Source: Streptomyces sp. NRRL WC-3742
Lineage (GTDB): Bacteria > Actinomycetota > Actinomycetes > Streptomycetales > Streptomycetaceae
Length of the DNA: 64,000 nucleotides
Assembly (NCBI RefSeq): GCF_000720635.1
Contig: NZ_JOCF01000024.1
Coordinates: 56,933-120,932 of the forward strand
Reading direction: 5' to 3'
Shown here: positions 16,462 through 25,179 of the stretch, one piece after another
Position numbering within the stretch: position 1 is the stretch's first letter
Layout of the letters: each line of letters begins with the position of its first letter
Notes under the pieces: model-generated
Databases searched by the model: none
Seen by the model: the letters and a program-made list of their open reading frames with translations, nothing else
Told to the model about the DNA's origin: nothing
Made by a program: the position numbers and the translations under genes

Positions 16462-17781
16462 ATGACCAGCATCTCGCGCAGGACGGTGCTCAGTGCGACC
16501 GCCGCGACCGCCGCCCTCGGCGCGGTCACGGCCTGTTCCAGCGGCGGATCGGGTTCGACGGGCTCCACCCCCGGTTCCGGCGGCGACGCCGGCACCCCCC
16601 GGAACACCACCGGCGACCCGACGAAGACCGTCGTGCCCAAGGGCACCCCGATCGGCGACGGGTCCAACGCGGACACCGGCCCGCAGCCGAACCAGCCCAA
16701 GCCCGAGAAGCTCAAGCCGGGCGAGCGCCCGCCGCAGTTCGTGGTCTTCTCCTGGGACGGCGCCGGCGGCACCGACGACAACCAGTTCCCCCGCTTCCTC
16801 AAGCTCGCGGAGCAGTACAAGGCGTCGATGACCTTCTTCCTCTCCGGCATCTACGCGCTGCCGAAGGGCAAGTCCGACCTGTACCACCCGCCGAAGCACT
16901 CGGTCGGCGCCTCCGACATCCCGTACCTCTCGGACGGCGCGGTCAAGAGCACCCTCAAGCTCATCAGCCAGGCGTGGCTGGCCGGGCACGAGATCGGCAC
17001 GCACTTCAACGGGCACTTCTGCTCCTCCCGTCCGGACAAGAACGGGGTCAACATGTGGACCCCGGAGGACTGGCAGAGCGAGATCGACCAGGCCATCGGC
17101 TTCGTCACCCAGTGGAGGACCAACACCGGCTTCACGGACGTCGACCCGCTGCCCTTCGACTACAAGAAGGAGCTGATCGGCGGCCGCACCCCCTGCCTGG
17201 AGGGGCAGAAGGCGCTGCTGCCGACCATCGCCAAGCTGGGCTGGAAGTACGACGCCAGCTCCCCCGGCGGCCTCCAGATATGGCCGCAGAAGGTGCAGGA
17301 CGGCAAGGTCTGGGACTTCCCGCTGCAGTCCATCCCGTTCCCCGGGCACCCGTACCAGGTGCTGTCGATGGACTACAACATCCTGGCCAACCAGTCCAAG
17401 GGCAGCACCAAGGGCGACCCGAACATGTACGGCGCCTGGCGCACCGAGGCCGCCGGCGCGTACGTCGCGGGCTTCGAGCGGGCGTACAACAGCAACCGGG
17501 CGCCGTTCTTCGTCGGCAACCACTTCGAGCAGTGGAACGGCGGCATCTACATGGACGCCGTCGAGGAGGCCCTCAAGCAGATCGCGGGCAAGCCCGACGT
17601 GAGGCTGGTCTCCTTCAAGCAGCTCGTCGAGTGGCTCGAGGTGCAGGACCAGTCCATGCTGCGCAAGCTCCGCTCGCTCAACGTCGGGCAGGCGCCGGCG
17701 GGCGGCTGGGAGGCGTTCCTCGGCTCGGCGGGGGCGGCGGGCGCTCCGGCCACACCGGCCGCTCCGGGCGCGACGGGCTGA
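16462..17781 (+). CDS. Tat-exported lipoprotein, polysaccharide deacetylase-like
   Basis: Protein of 439 residues. The N-terminus SRRTVLSATAATAALGAVTAC combines a twin-arginine motif with a lipobox (AVTAC), so it is exported folded and lipid-anchored outside. A Gly/Ser/Pro linker (about 25-90) leads to a NodB-like fold: FVVFSWDGAGG at the first metal-site position and HEIGTHFNGHF matching the HxxxH-type motif. The first Asp pair is altered (SWDGAGG rather than a TFDDG box), so catalysis is uncertain. The C-terminal 40 residues are Ala/Pro rich. The ATG at 16462 has AGGGGAG. It lies 1.2 kb before cslA, which may place it in cell-surface glucan metabolism, but that link is inference. Confidence 0.82.
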   Translation: MTSISRRTVLSATAATAALGAVTACSSGGSGSTGSTPGSGGDAGTPRNTTGDPTKTVVPKGTPIGDGSNADTGPQPNQPKPEKLKPGERPPQFVVFSWDGAGGTDDNQFPRFLKLAEQYKASMTFFLSGIYALPKGKSDLYHPPKHSVGASDIPYLSDGAVKSTLKLISQAWLAGHEIGTHFNGHFCSSRPDKNGVNMWTPEDWQSEIDQAIGFVTQWRTNTGFTDVDPLPFDYKKELIGGRTPCLEGQKALLPTIAKLGWKYDASSPGGLQIWPQKVQDGKVWDFPLQSIPFPGHPYQVLSMDYNILANQSKGSTKGDPNMYGAWRTEAAGAYVAGFERAYNSNRAPFFVGNHFEQWNGGIYMDAVEEALKQIAGKPDVRLVSFKQLVEWLEVQDQSMLRKLRSLNVGQAPAGGWEAFLGSAGAAGAPATPAAPGATG

Positions 17782-17806
17782 TCCTGCTCCTGGGCCTGGA
17801 CCTGTT

Positions 17807-17844
17807 CCTGGGCCCCGAACGGTCGTTGCCGTTCGGGGCCCAGG
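17807..17844. terminator. Bidirectional terminator
   Basis: Perfect 16-bp stem, CCTGGGCCCCGAACGG with its complement, around a 6-base loop. It sits between two convergent genes (stops at 17781 and 17860) and can serve both. Confidence 0.9.
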
Positions 17845-17859
17845 CACGGCCCGGGTGCG

Positions 17860-18741
17860 TCACCGGGCCAGGAGGCCGCGCACGATCCGGTCGGCGCCCA
17901 CCTCGCCCCAGAGGATGGAGTAGTGGTTGCTGCCGGGCACGGGAGAGGCGGGCACCCGGGTGGTGTCCAGGCCCGCGAGGGCGATCCGCCCGGCGTCGTA
18001 CAGGCCCTGCGGCTCGTCGAGCAGTCCGCGTTCCGCCCACAGGAGTTCGGCCGGGCAGGGCAGGTGGTGGACGGCCGCCGCCGCCTCCGGGTCGAGCAGC
18101 ACCTGGGTGCCGTCGGTGCGGACGGCCTCGGGCACGCAGGAGGAGCGCAACTCCGGTTCCTCGCCGACCAGGTCGCGCTGGGTGTAGTCGTCGATCTCCC
18201 GCGTCCACGCGCTGCCGAAGGCCGGGTGGCGGCGCCAGAACGCCCGGTAGGCGTCGCGGTCGGGGAAGGTCGTCGACAGCCGGGCCAGGGCGGGGCCGAG
18301 CACGGCGGCCAGGGCGTCGTCCACACCGACGCCCGGCGGCAGCGGGAAGGACAGCGCGCCGTCCACCAGTAGGGCCCTGCGCACGAGTTCGGGGTGGCGC
18401 ACGGCGGTCAGGGCGGTGACCCATGCGCCCATCGAGTGGCCGACCACGGTGACGGGCCCGGTGCCCAGGGCGGTGATGAGGGCCGCCACGTCGTCGGCGT
18501 GCCGGGACAGGCCGTACGGGCCGGAGACGGTGCGGCTGGCGGCGCGGCCGCGCAGGTCGGGCGCGAGCAGGGTGGCCCGCCCGTCGAGCCTGCGGGCGAC
18601 CTCGAACCAGGACAGGCCGTTGGCGGTGATGCCGTGCACCGCCACGACGACCGGGTCCCCGGGATCGGCGGCCGGCCAGCGCAGGACGGCGAGGTCCCCG
18701 CCGGGCACGGGGACGGTGAACTCCTCGGGGCGCGGGCTCAC
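17860..18741 (-). CDS. Alpha/beta hydrolase
   Basis: Protein of 293 residues with the alpha/beta hydrolase fold: oxyanion loop VAVHGITANGLSW, nucleophile Ser in VVGHSMGAW, and a late His in PGSNHYSILW. DLRGRAASR is also typical. No signal peptide, so cytosolic; the substrate is unknown (esterase, lactonase or haloperoxidase-like are possible). The GTG at 18741 has GGAGG upstream and gives the normal N-terminus for the family. It is divergent from cslA across a relatively AT-rich 275-base region that should carry both promoters. Confidence 0.88.
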   Translation of the reverse strand: MSPRPEEFTVPVPGGDLAVLRWPAADPGDPVVVAVHGITANGLSWFEVARRLDGRATLLAPDLRGRAASRTVSGPYGLSRHADDVAALITALGTGPVTVVGHSMGAWVTALTAVRHPELVRRALLVDGALSFPLPPGVGVDDALAAVLGPALARLSTTFPDRDAYRAFWRRHPAFGSAWTREIDDYTQRDLVGEEPELRSSCVPEAVRTDGTQVLLDPEAAAAVHHLPCPAELLWAERGLLDEPQGLYDAGRIALAGLDTTRVPASPVPGSNHYSILWGEVGADRIVRGLLAR

Positions 18742-19016
18742 GCGGGGGTACCTCCGGTGGGTCTTTCGGCGGGGATGCCGGAACCGTAGGTGTGCGGTGG
18801 AAGCCACAACATGTGTCCGAACGACATAACGGCCGAGGGGAATGTGGGGCCGGGCGATATGCCATCCGGCACATTCACGCCCTTATCACCCGAGCCAGCC
18901 AGCATGGCCAAGAACCATAGTATCTTCACGCTTGAGTGGTGATCATTTCTCCTGATGCTTGCGATCGCCCCTGTGTTCCATGAGAGTTGAAGCCGCCAAC
19001 TCCGGGGGGAGCAACC

Positions 19017-21137
19017 ATGACCTTGCCGTTCTCACGACGAGGGGACGTCGGAACGGCCCACGAGGGGACCAGCGCAAAGGGGTACGGCGAAGCCCCGGCC
19101 ACCGAGCCCGAGCCCGAAGCCCCGTACGACTACGCCCACTTCAGCCGCCTCGCCGGCCCGGCCTACGATCCCGACGAGCCGGACGCCCTGGGCGATCCGG
19201 ACGGCCCGAACGACCCGGACGAGCACGACGGCTTCGGCGGAGGCGTCTACCGGCCGGAAGCCCGCTCACCCGGCCCCGACCGCACCGCCGCGCCCTACCG
19301 CGTCCGCTACCGCAGCCTGCTGCGCCACGAGCCGCACCGCCTGCGCGCCGCCCTGTTACTGGTCGCCGCGCCCGTGGTGGAGGCGATCCTGCTGGTCTGG
19401 CTGCTGCTGCCGGAGCACTGGCCCGAGCGCGCCGACGAGACCAACTCCCTTGTGCTGCTGGGCGACAAGGTGATGATCGGCATCATCGCGCTCGTCGAAC
19501 TGTTCCGCCTGGTCAACGTCGTCTCCAACGTCCACGCCACGCTCGCGGCCCGCGACCCGATCCCGGTGACGCCCGAACCCGGCACCCGGGTCGCCTTCCT
19601 CACCACCTGCGTCCCCGGCAAGGAACCGCCGGAGATGGTCCGGGCCACGCTCCTCGCGGCCCGCTCGGTCCGGCACGAAGGACCGTACGACGTCTGGCTG
19701 TTGGACGAGGGAAACGATCCTGCAATGCGGTCCCTCTGCGCCGAGCTGGGCGTGCGCCACTTCAGCCGCGCCGACCGCCCGCACTGGAACACGCCCAAGG
19801 GCCGCTTCCGGGAGCGGACCAAGCACGGCAACTACAACGCCTGGCTCCAGGCCCACGGCGAGGACTACGAGTTCTGGGTCTCCGTGGACACCGACCACGT
19901 GCCGCTGCCCGACCTCTGCGAGCGCATGCTCGGCTACTTCCGCGACCCCGACGTGGCCTTCGTCGTCGGCCCCCAGGTCTACGGGAACTACCGCAGCTCC
20001 GGCTCGGTCGTCACCAAGTTCTCCGAGAGCCAGCAGTACCTCTTCCACGCCCTCATCCAGCGCGCCGGAAACCGTTACGGCGCACCGATGTTCGTCGGCA
20101 CCAACAACGCCGTCCGGATCGGCGCGCTCCGCTCGATCGGCGGACTGTCCGACTCCATCACCGAGGACATGGCCACGGGCCTGGAGTTCCACCGCAGCCG
20201 CAACCCCGACACCGGCGAGCGCTGGAAGTCCGTGTACACCCCGGACGTCCTCGCCGTCGGCGAGGGCCCGTCCTCCTGGACCGACTTCTTCTCCCAGCAG
20301 CTGCGCTGGAGCCGCGGCACCTACGAGACCCTGCTCACCCGCTACTGGCGGGTGATGTGGCGGCTCTCGCCCGGCCGGCTGCTCAACTACACGCTGATGC
20401 TGTGCTTCTACCCGATGGCCGCGCTCACCTGGCTGCTCGGCGGCGTCTCCAGCGTGCTCTACCTGGGCTTCGGCGCCTCCGGCGTCCACGTCTCCTCGGA
20501 GATCTGGATGATGCTCTACAGCGACGCCGCCGCACTCCAACTCCTGCTCTACACCTGGAACCGCAAGCACAACGTCAGCCCGCACGAGCCGGCCGGCTCC
20601 TCCGGGGTGGCGGGCATGGTGATGTCGGCGCTGTGCGGCCCGATCTACGCGGCCTCGCTGCTCCAGGCCCTGGTGCGCGGGCGCGGCCGCTTCGTGGTGA
20701 CGCCCAAGGGCCGCTCGGCCAGCACCGACCGGCCCGGCACCTTCCGCTACCACCTGTTCTGGGCGCTGGTGTTCGGCGGCGCCGTCACCGCCTCCTTCTT
20801 CACCGGCTACGACCACGTCGCCATGCGCACCTGGGCCTGCATCGCGCTCGCGCTCACCGTCCTGCCGATGCTGCTGCCGGCCGCCGACGCCGTGCGGCGG
20901 CGGCGCACCCGGCCCACCGCGTACCTCGCCTTCACGGGCGGGCCGGGGGCGCCGAGGGTCGTCCCGGAGAAGCGGGACACCCCGACCGTGCCGCTCCAGC
21001 TCGCCCGGGGGCCGCTCGTCGAGGGGCCGCTCGAGGGGCCGTTCGTCGAGGGGCCGCTCGTTGAGGCCCCGTTCGTCGAGGGCCCGCTCGCCCATCCGTC
21101 CGCTGAGCTCGTCTCCCGAGGGGACTCCACCACGTGA
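19017..21137 (+). CDS. cslA: Cellulose synthase-like glycosyltransferase (GT2) CslA
   Basis: Membrane processive glycosyltransferase of 706 residues. An acidic, disordered N-terminus (1-100) is followed by two membrane helices, the GT2 domain with SVDTDH, TEDMATG and QQLRWSRG (the D, D, D, QxxRW set), and further helices to about residue 650. In Streptomyces, CslA makes a beta-1,4-type glucan at growing hyphal tips and is needed for aerial growth and pellet formation. The last 60 residues repeat GP(L/F)VE, an oddity of this copy. The ATG at 19017 follows GGGGGA. The TGA overlaps the glxA GTG by four bases, so the two are translationally coupled. Confidence 0.95.
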   Translation: MTLPFSRRGDVGTAHEGTSAKGYGEAPATEPEPEAPYDYAHFSRLAGPAYDPDEPDALGDPDGPNDPDEHDGFGGGVYRPEARSPGPDRTAAPYRVRYRSLLRHEPHRLRAALLLVAAPVVEAILLVWLLLPEHWPERADETNSLVLLGDKVMIGIIALVELFRLVNVVSNVHATLAARDPIPVTPEPGTRVAFLTTCVPGKEPPEMVRATLLAARSVRHEGPYDVWLLDEGNDPAMRSLCAELGVRHFSRADRPHWNTPKGRFRERTKHGNYNAWLQAHGEDYEFWVSVDTDHVPLPDLCERMLGYFRDPDVAFVVGPQVYGNYRSSGSVVTKFSESQQYLFHALIQRAGNRYGAPMFVGTNNAVRIGALRSIGGLSDSITEDMATGLEFHRSRNPDTGERWKSVYTPDVLAVGEGPSSWTDFFSQQLRWSRGTYETLLTRYWRVMWRLSPGRLLNYTLMLCFYPMAALTWLLGGVSSVLYLGFGASGVHVSSEIWMMLYSDAAALQLLLYTWNRKHNVSPHEPAGSSGVAGMVMSALCGPIYAASLLQALVRGRGRFVVTPKGRSASTDRPGTFRYHLFWALVFGGAVTASFFTGYDHVAMRTWACIALALTVLPMLLPAADAVRRRRTRPTAYLAFTGGPGAPRVVPEKRDTPTVPLQLARGPLVEGPLEGPFVEGPLVEAPFVEGPLAHPSAELVSRGDSTT

Positions 21138-23068
21138 AGATCCGCAAGGCCGGGCGGACCAGGCGCTTCGCCCTCGGCAGCACCGTCGCGCTGACCGTCG
21201 CCGGGATGAACGCGCCCGCCGTCCTCGGCTTCGCCAACGACCGGTACCACCAGTACGTGATCAACCGCCCCGAGTACAAGGCGGAGTTCGGGCACTGGCA
21301 GACCCTCACGCTGCCCGCGAAGTTCCGGGTCAACGCCGTGCACGCCACGCTGCTGCACACCGGCAAGGTGCTGATCATCGCCGGTTCCGGCAACGACGAG
21401 AAGCAGTTCAACGCGGGCACCTTCAAGAGCCTGCTCTGGGACCCGGCGAAGAACACGTACAAGATGATCCCCACCCCCGCCGACATGTTCTGCGGCGGCC
21501 ACGCCTCCCTCCCGGACGGCCGGGTGCTGGTGGCGGGCGGCACCGCCCGGTACGAGAAGCTGGACGGCGCGGTGAAGAAGGCCGGCGGCGTGATGCGGGT
21601 GCGCAACGAGAGCCCCGACGGCGCCCGGACCTTCGACAAGGGCACCGTCTTCGTCGGCCCGAACGGGCGCGAGTACGTCTCCACCGCCCCGGTGACCGTC
21701 CCGGCCGCGACCAAGACCGGCGCCGGCAGCCAGACCGTCGTCACCGCCGGGGAGCAGCACGTCTACGTCGAGGCCCTCGGCGAGGGCCGCGACTGGGTCG
21801 CCGCCGCGCCCGCCCAGTACCGCGTCAAGGGCCTGACCGGCGCCGACGCCCACAACCTGTACGGGCAGAGCGCGAAGATCACCCTCGACAAACAGGAGTA
21901 CCAGGGCATCCGGGCCGCCTTCGAGTTCAACCCGGACACCGAGCTGTACGAGCAGGTCACCGACATGGCGCACGCCCGCTGGTACCCGACGCTCACCGGG
22001 CTCGGCGACGGCCGGGTGGTCACCGTCTCGGGCCTGGACGACACCGGCGAGATCCTCAACGGCAACGACAACGAGGTGTACGACCCGAGGACCAAGTCCT
22101 GGTCCAAGGGCCCCGACCGCTACTTCCCGACCTACCCGTCGATCTTCCTGACGGCGAGCGGCAAGCTCTTCTACTCCGGCTCCAACGCGGGCTACGGCCC
22201 CGCCGACAAGGGCCGCGTCCCCGGAGTGTGGGACCTGGCGACCAACGCCTTCCAGCCCGCCCCGGGCCTGCGCGACCCCGGCCTGACCGAGACCTCCGCC
22301 TCGGTGCTGCTGCCGCCCGCGCAGGCGCAGAAGGTGATGGTGCTCGGCGGCGGTGGCGTCGGCGAGTCCCCGCGGTCCACCGCCCGTACCGACATCATCG
22401 ACCTGACCAGGCCCAGGCCCGCCTTCACCCCCGGCCCGGACCTGCCCGCCGGCGGCACCCGCTACCTCAACAGCGTGATCCTGCCGGACGACACCGTGTT
22501 CACCACCGGCGGCTCCAGCGGCTACCGGGGCCGGGGCGAGAGCGACCTGCTCAAGGCCCAGGTGTACCACCCTGATTCCAACACCTTCACCGGGGCCGCC
22601 GAGCCGACCGTGGGCCGCGACTACCACTCCGAGGCGCTGCTGCTGCCGGACGGGCGGGTCGCGGTGCTCGGCTCCAACCCGCTGTTCGCGGACAAGGCGG
22701 AGACCCAGCCGGGCGGCTTCGAGCAGCGCATCGAGATCTGGACCCCGCCGTACCTGTACCGCAGCGGGCGCCCCGAGGTGAGCACCGCGCCGGAGACGGC
22801 GAAGCTTGGCGGCACGGTGAAGGTCGGCACCTCCCGGCCGGACGCGGTGGCCACCGCCAAGCTGATCCGGCCGAGTTCGGTCACCCACGTCACCGACGTC
22901 GAGCAGCGCTCGGTGGCGCTGGACATCACCGGGCGCGGGCCGGACGGCGTCTCGCTCGCCCTGCCGAAGAACCCCAACCTGCTGCCGCCGGGCTGGTACA
23001 TGCTGTTCCTGACGGACGCCGCCGGGACGCCTTCGGTGGCGCGCTGGATCGAGGTCGGCGCCCCGTAG
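21134..23068 (+). CDS. glxA: GlxA, copper radical (galactose oxidase-like) oxidase
   Basis: Protein of 644 residues with an N-terminal membrane or signal segment (about 12-33), a Kelch-type beta-propeller and a C-terminal Ig-like domain. By comparison with galactose oxidase, the Cys-Tyr cofactor should be Cys120 (DMFCGG) with Tyr284 (ARWYPT; Trp283 adjacent), and copper ligands Tyr497 and His498 (RDYHSEA) and His585 (VTHVTD). All are present, so an active enzyme is expected. GlxA acts outside the membrane on the CslA product and is required for glycan deposition at hyphal tips. It overlaps cslA by four bases (GTGA). A substrate-side insert of about 140 residues lies between Cys120 and Tyr284. 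Confidence 0.95.
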   Translation: MKIRKAGRTRRFALGSTVALTVAGMNAPAVLGFANDRYHQYVINRPEYKAEFGHWQTLTLPAKFRVNAVHATLLHTGKVLIIAGSGNDEKQFNAGTFKSLLWDPAKNTYKMIPTPADMFCGGHASLPDGRVLVAGGTARYEKLDGAVKKAGGVMRVRNESPDGARTFDKGTVFVGPNGREYVSTAPVTVPAATKTGAGSQTVVTAGEQHVYVEALGEGRDWVAAAPAQYRVKGLTGADAHNLYGQSAKITLDKQEYQGIRAAFEFNPDTELYEQVTDMAHARWYPTLTGLGDGRVVTVSGLDDTGEILNGNDNEVYDPRTKSWSKGPDRYFPTYPSIFLTASGKLFYSGSNAGYGPADKGRVPGVWDLATNAFQPAPGLRDPGLTETSASVLLPPAQAQKVMVLGGGGVGESPRSTARTDIIDLTRPRPAFTPGPDLPAGGTRYLNSVILPDDTVFTTGGSSGYRGRGESDLLKAQVYHPDSNTFTGAAEPTVGRDYHSEALLLPDGRVAVLGSNPLFADKAETQPGGFEQRIEIWTPPYLYRSGRPEVSTAPETAKLGGTVKVGTSRPDAVATAKLIRPSSVTHVTDVEQRSVALDITGRGPDGVSLALPKNPNLLPPGWYMLFLTDAAGTPSVARWIEVGAP

Positions 23069-23074
23069 TCCGGC

Positions 23075-23148
23075 TCACCGCCCGGCGGGTTCACTGCCCG
23101 GCGAGTTCACCGTCCGGCGGGTTCACTGCCCGGCGAGGTTCACTGCCC
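23075..23148. repeat. Stop-spanning repeats between glxA and the GH6 gene
   Basis: Five copies of a 16-bp unit like TCACTGCCCGGCGGGT with TCA at 23075, 23091, 23107, 23123 and 23140. The last TCA is the TGA stop of the minus-strand GH6 gene. Confidence 0.85.
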
Positions 23149-24177
23149 GGCGCGGGCCAGCCCCAGGGCGTACGGCAGCCAGAACTCGCCCGCCCGGGGC
23201 TCGCCCCGGCCGCACTCGCCGTCCGACTCGCCCGGGTTCTTGATCCACAGGTAGGCGTCGATCCCGGGGCGGCCGGTGTCGGCGGTCGGCGCGGTGCCGA
23301 GGGCGCGTCCGGGCGGGTTGCACCAGGCGTCGGCCCCCGCCGAGCCGTTGCCGTTGCGGCTGGTGTCGACGACGAAGTGCTTGCCGTCCAGGGCGGCGGA
23401 GAGCCTGGCTCCGTAGGCGGCGTCGCGCTCGGTGTCGTAGAAGTTGGAGACGTTGACGGCGAAGCCGTCCGCCGCCGCGACACCGGACTTGCGCAGGGCT
23501 CCGGCGAGCTCGGCCGGGTCCTGCACCCAGCCGGGGTTGCCGGCGTCCAGGTAGACCCGGACGTTGGGGCGCTTCTTCAACTCCTGGACGGCGAAGGCCA
23601 GGAGGCCGTAGCGCTCGGCGGCCACGTCGCCCTTGACCCCGCAGCCGTCCAGGGTGTGCGCGACGGCGTCCGGCTCCAGGACCACCCAGGCGCGGCGGTC
23701 GCCGAGGGCCTGCGCGACCTCGGTGATCCAGGCCCGGTAGGCGGCCGCGTCGGCGGCGCCGCCGGCGGAGTAGAGGCCGCAGTCGCGGTGCGGGATGTTG
23801 TAGGCGACGAAGACGGCCGTCCGGTTCGCCTCGGTGGCGCGGCGGCCGATCTCCTCGGCGATCCGGCCGGCGCCCTGCTCGCCGAGCCACTGCGAGGAGG
23901 GCTGGGCGGCGATCCTGGCCAGGGCGTCGGCCTCCGCCGTACGGCCCTGGGCGCGCAGCTCGCCCAACTGGCGGGCGGCGTTGGTCCGGTCGGAGACGTA
24001 GAAGGTCTGGCCGGGCAGTTGGGGCAGGGTTCCGGGCGGTGTGTTCGGTGTCGCCGTCGCCGGGGGTGCGGCCTGGACGGCCGAGCCGCCCGTGGCCCCA
24101 CCGGAGTCGCTGCAGCCCACCAGCAGCCCGGCGAGAACCGCTCCCGCCGACCACCGCCATGTCCCCACCCGGCGCAC
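23140..24177 (-). CDS. cslZ: GH6-family cellulase-like lipoprotein
   Basis: Secreted glycoside hydrolase of 345 residues. The N-terminus VRRVGTWRWSAGAVLAGLLVGC is a lipoprotein signal with lipobox LVGC, followed by an Ala/Pro linker to about residue 45. The GH6 fold is shown by YNIPHRDCGLYSAGG, VVLEPDAVAHTL, YLDAGNPGW, FYVSD at the start of the domain, and WIKNPGESDGEC with the catalytic Asp. GH6 enzymes cut beta-1,4-glucan by inversion. The GTG at 24177 has GGGGAGGGG upstream. In Streptomyces a GH6 enzyme named CslZ is encoded beside cslA-glxA; the symbol rests on that context. Here the gene is convergent to glxA, so it has its own promoter. Confidence 0.88.
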   Translation of the reverse strand: MRRVGTWRWSAGAVLAGLLVGCSDSGGATGGSAVQAAPPATATPNTPPGTLPQLPGQTFYVSDRTNAARQLGELRAQGRTAEADALARIAAQPSSQWLGEQGAGRIAEEIGRRATEANRTAVFVAYNIPHRDCGLYSAGGAADAAAYRAWITEVAQALGDRRAWVVLEPDAVAHTLDGCGVKGDVAAERYGLLAFAVQELKKRPNVRVYLDAGNPGWVQDPAELAGALRKSGVAAADGFAVNVSNFYDTERDAAYGARLSAALDGKHFVVDTSRNGNGSAGADAWCNPPGRALGTAPTADTGRPGIDAYLWIKNPGESDGECGRGEPRAGEFWLPYALGLARAGQ

Positions 24178-24272
24178 GTGATGCCCCTCCCCAACCGGTG
24201 CTGCCCACCGGCCGGGCACAAGCTAAGCACATCCGGAGCCACGCGACTGGCCCGGGCGGTGAACGCCGGGTG

Positions 24273-24308
24273 GCCGTGCGCGGGCGTAACGATCCGCCCG
24301 CGCACGGC
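24273..24308 (-). terminator. Terminator of ung
   Basis: Perfect 14-bp stem GCCGTGCGCGGGCG/CGCCCGCGCACGGC with an 8-base loop, 86 bases beyond the ung stop on the minus strand and upstream of the GH6 gene. Confidence 0.82.
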
Positions 24309-24337
24309 TCCTGTCCGGCGGTCAGGCCGTCTGCCAG

Positions 24338-24397
24338 ACCTTCCGTCGGACCTTCCGTCGGACCTTCCGTCGGACCTTCTGTCAGCCCTTCTGTCAG
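24338..24397. repeat. Stop-spanning 12-bp repeats at the end of ung
   Basis: Five tandem 12-bp units (ACCTTCCGTCGG three times, then CTTCTGTCAG variants twice). The last unit contains the TGA stop of ung. The unit length is a multiple of three, so the repeats stay in the same frame. Confidence 0.85.
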
Positions 24398-25122
24398 TCC
24401 TTCTTGAGGTCCGGCACCCGCCAGTCGATGGCCTCGGCGCCGAAGCCGTCCAGCGCCGCGTTGATCTGCGAGAACGGGCGGCTGCCGAAGAACAGCTTCG
24501 CGGACAGCGGCGACGGGTGCGCGCCCTGCACGACCACGTGCCGCTCGGTGTCGATCAGCGGCAGCTTCTTCTTGGCGTAGTTGCCCCACAGCACGAAGAC
24601 CACCGGCTCCTCGCGCGCGCTCACCGCCTTGATCACCGCGTCGGTGAACTTCTCCCAGCCCTTGGCCTTGTGCGAGTTGGCCTCGTGGGCGCGGACGGTG
24701 AGCACCGCGTTGAGCAGCAGCACGCCCTGCTCGGCCCAGTGCATCAGGTAGCCGTTGTCGGGGGCGGGGATGCCGAGGTCGGCGTCCAGCTCCTTGAAGA
24801 TGTTGCGCAGCGAGGGCGGCGTCCTGGTGCCGGGCAGCACCGAGAAGCTCATGCCGTGGGCCTGGCCGTCGTCGTGGTACGGGTCCTGGCCGAGGACGAG
24901 CACCCGGACCTTCTCGTACGGCGTGGCCTCCAGGGCGCTGAACTCCTGGCCGCTGGGCGGGAACACCTGGTGCTCCGCGCGCTCGGCCGCCACGAAGGCC
25001 GCCAGCTCGGCGAAGTACGGCTTCTCCGTCTCGGCGCCCAGCACCTCGCGCCAGGACTCGGGCAGCTCCAGCCCGCCGCCCTCACCGGCGTCGACCGCGC
25101 TCGCCTGGACCGTGTCCGTCAC
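24394..25122 (-). CDS. ung: Uracil-DNA glycosylase, family 1
   Basis: Base-excision repair enzyme of about 242 residues that removes uracil from DNA. The defining motifs are present: GQDPYHDDGQAHG with the catalytic Asp, GVLLLNAVLTVR, and HPSPLSAKLFFGSRPFS, which binds the minor groove. The GTG at 25122 was chosen because GGGAGG lies 8 bases upstream and the protein then begins VTDTVQ. Streptomyces often carry two ung genes; nothing here decides which this is. The last codons run directly into the 12-bp repeat tract. Confidence 0.95.
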   Translation of the reverse strand: MTDTVQASAVDAGEGGGLELPESWREVLGAETEKPYFAELAAFVAAERAEHQVFPPSGQEFSALEATPYEKVRVLVLGQDPYHDDGQAHGMSFSVLPGTRTPPSLRNIFKELDADLGIPAPDNGYLMHWAEQGVLLLNAVLTVRAHEANSHKAKGWEKFTDAVIKAVSAREEPVVFVLWGNYAKKKLPLIDTERHVVVQGAHPSPLSAKLFFGSRPFSQINAALDGFGAEAIDWRVPDLKKD

Positions 25123-25179
25123 GACATCTACCTCCCACACTGCGGCTCCCGCGCCGCACACCCTCTAACACCCCGAACG

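Noticed and set aside
16462..24177. A biosynthetic gene cluster around cslA
   Set aside because: No PKS, NRPS, RiPP or terpene genes occur; the genes fit cell-surface glycan metabolism.
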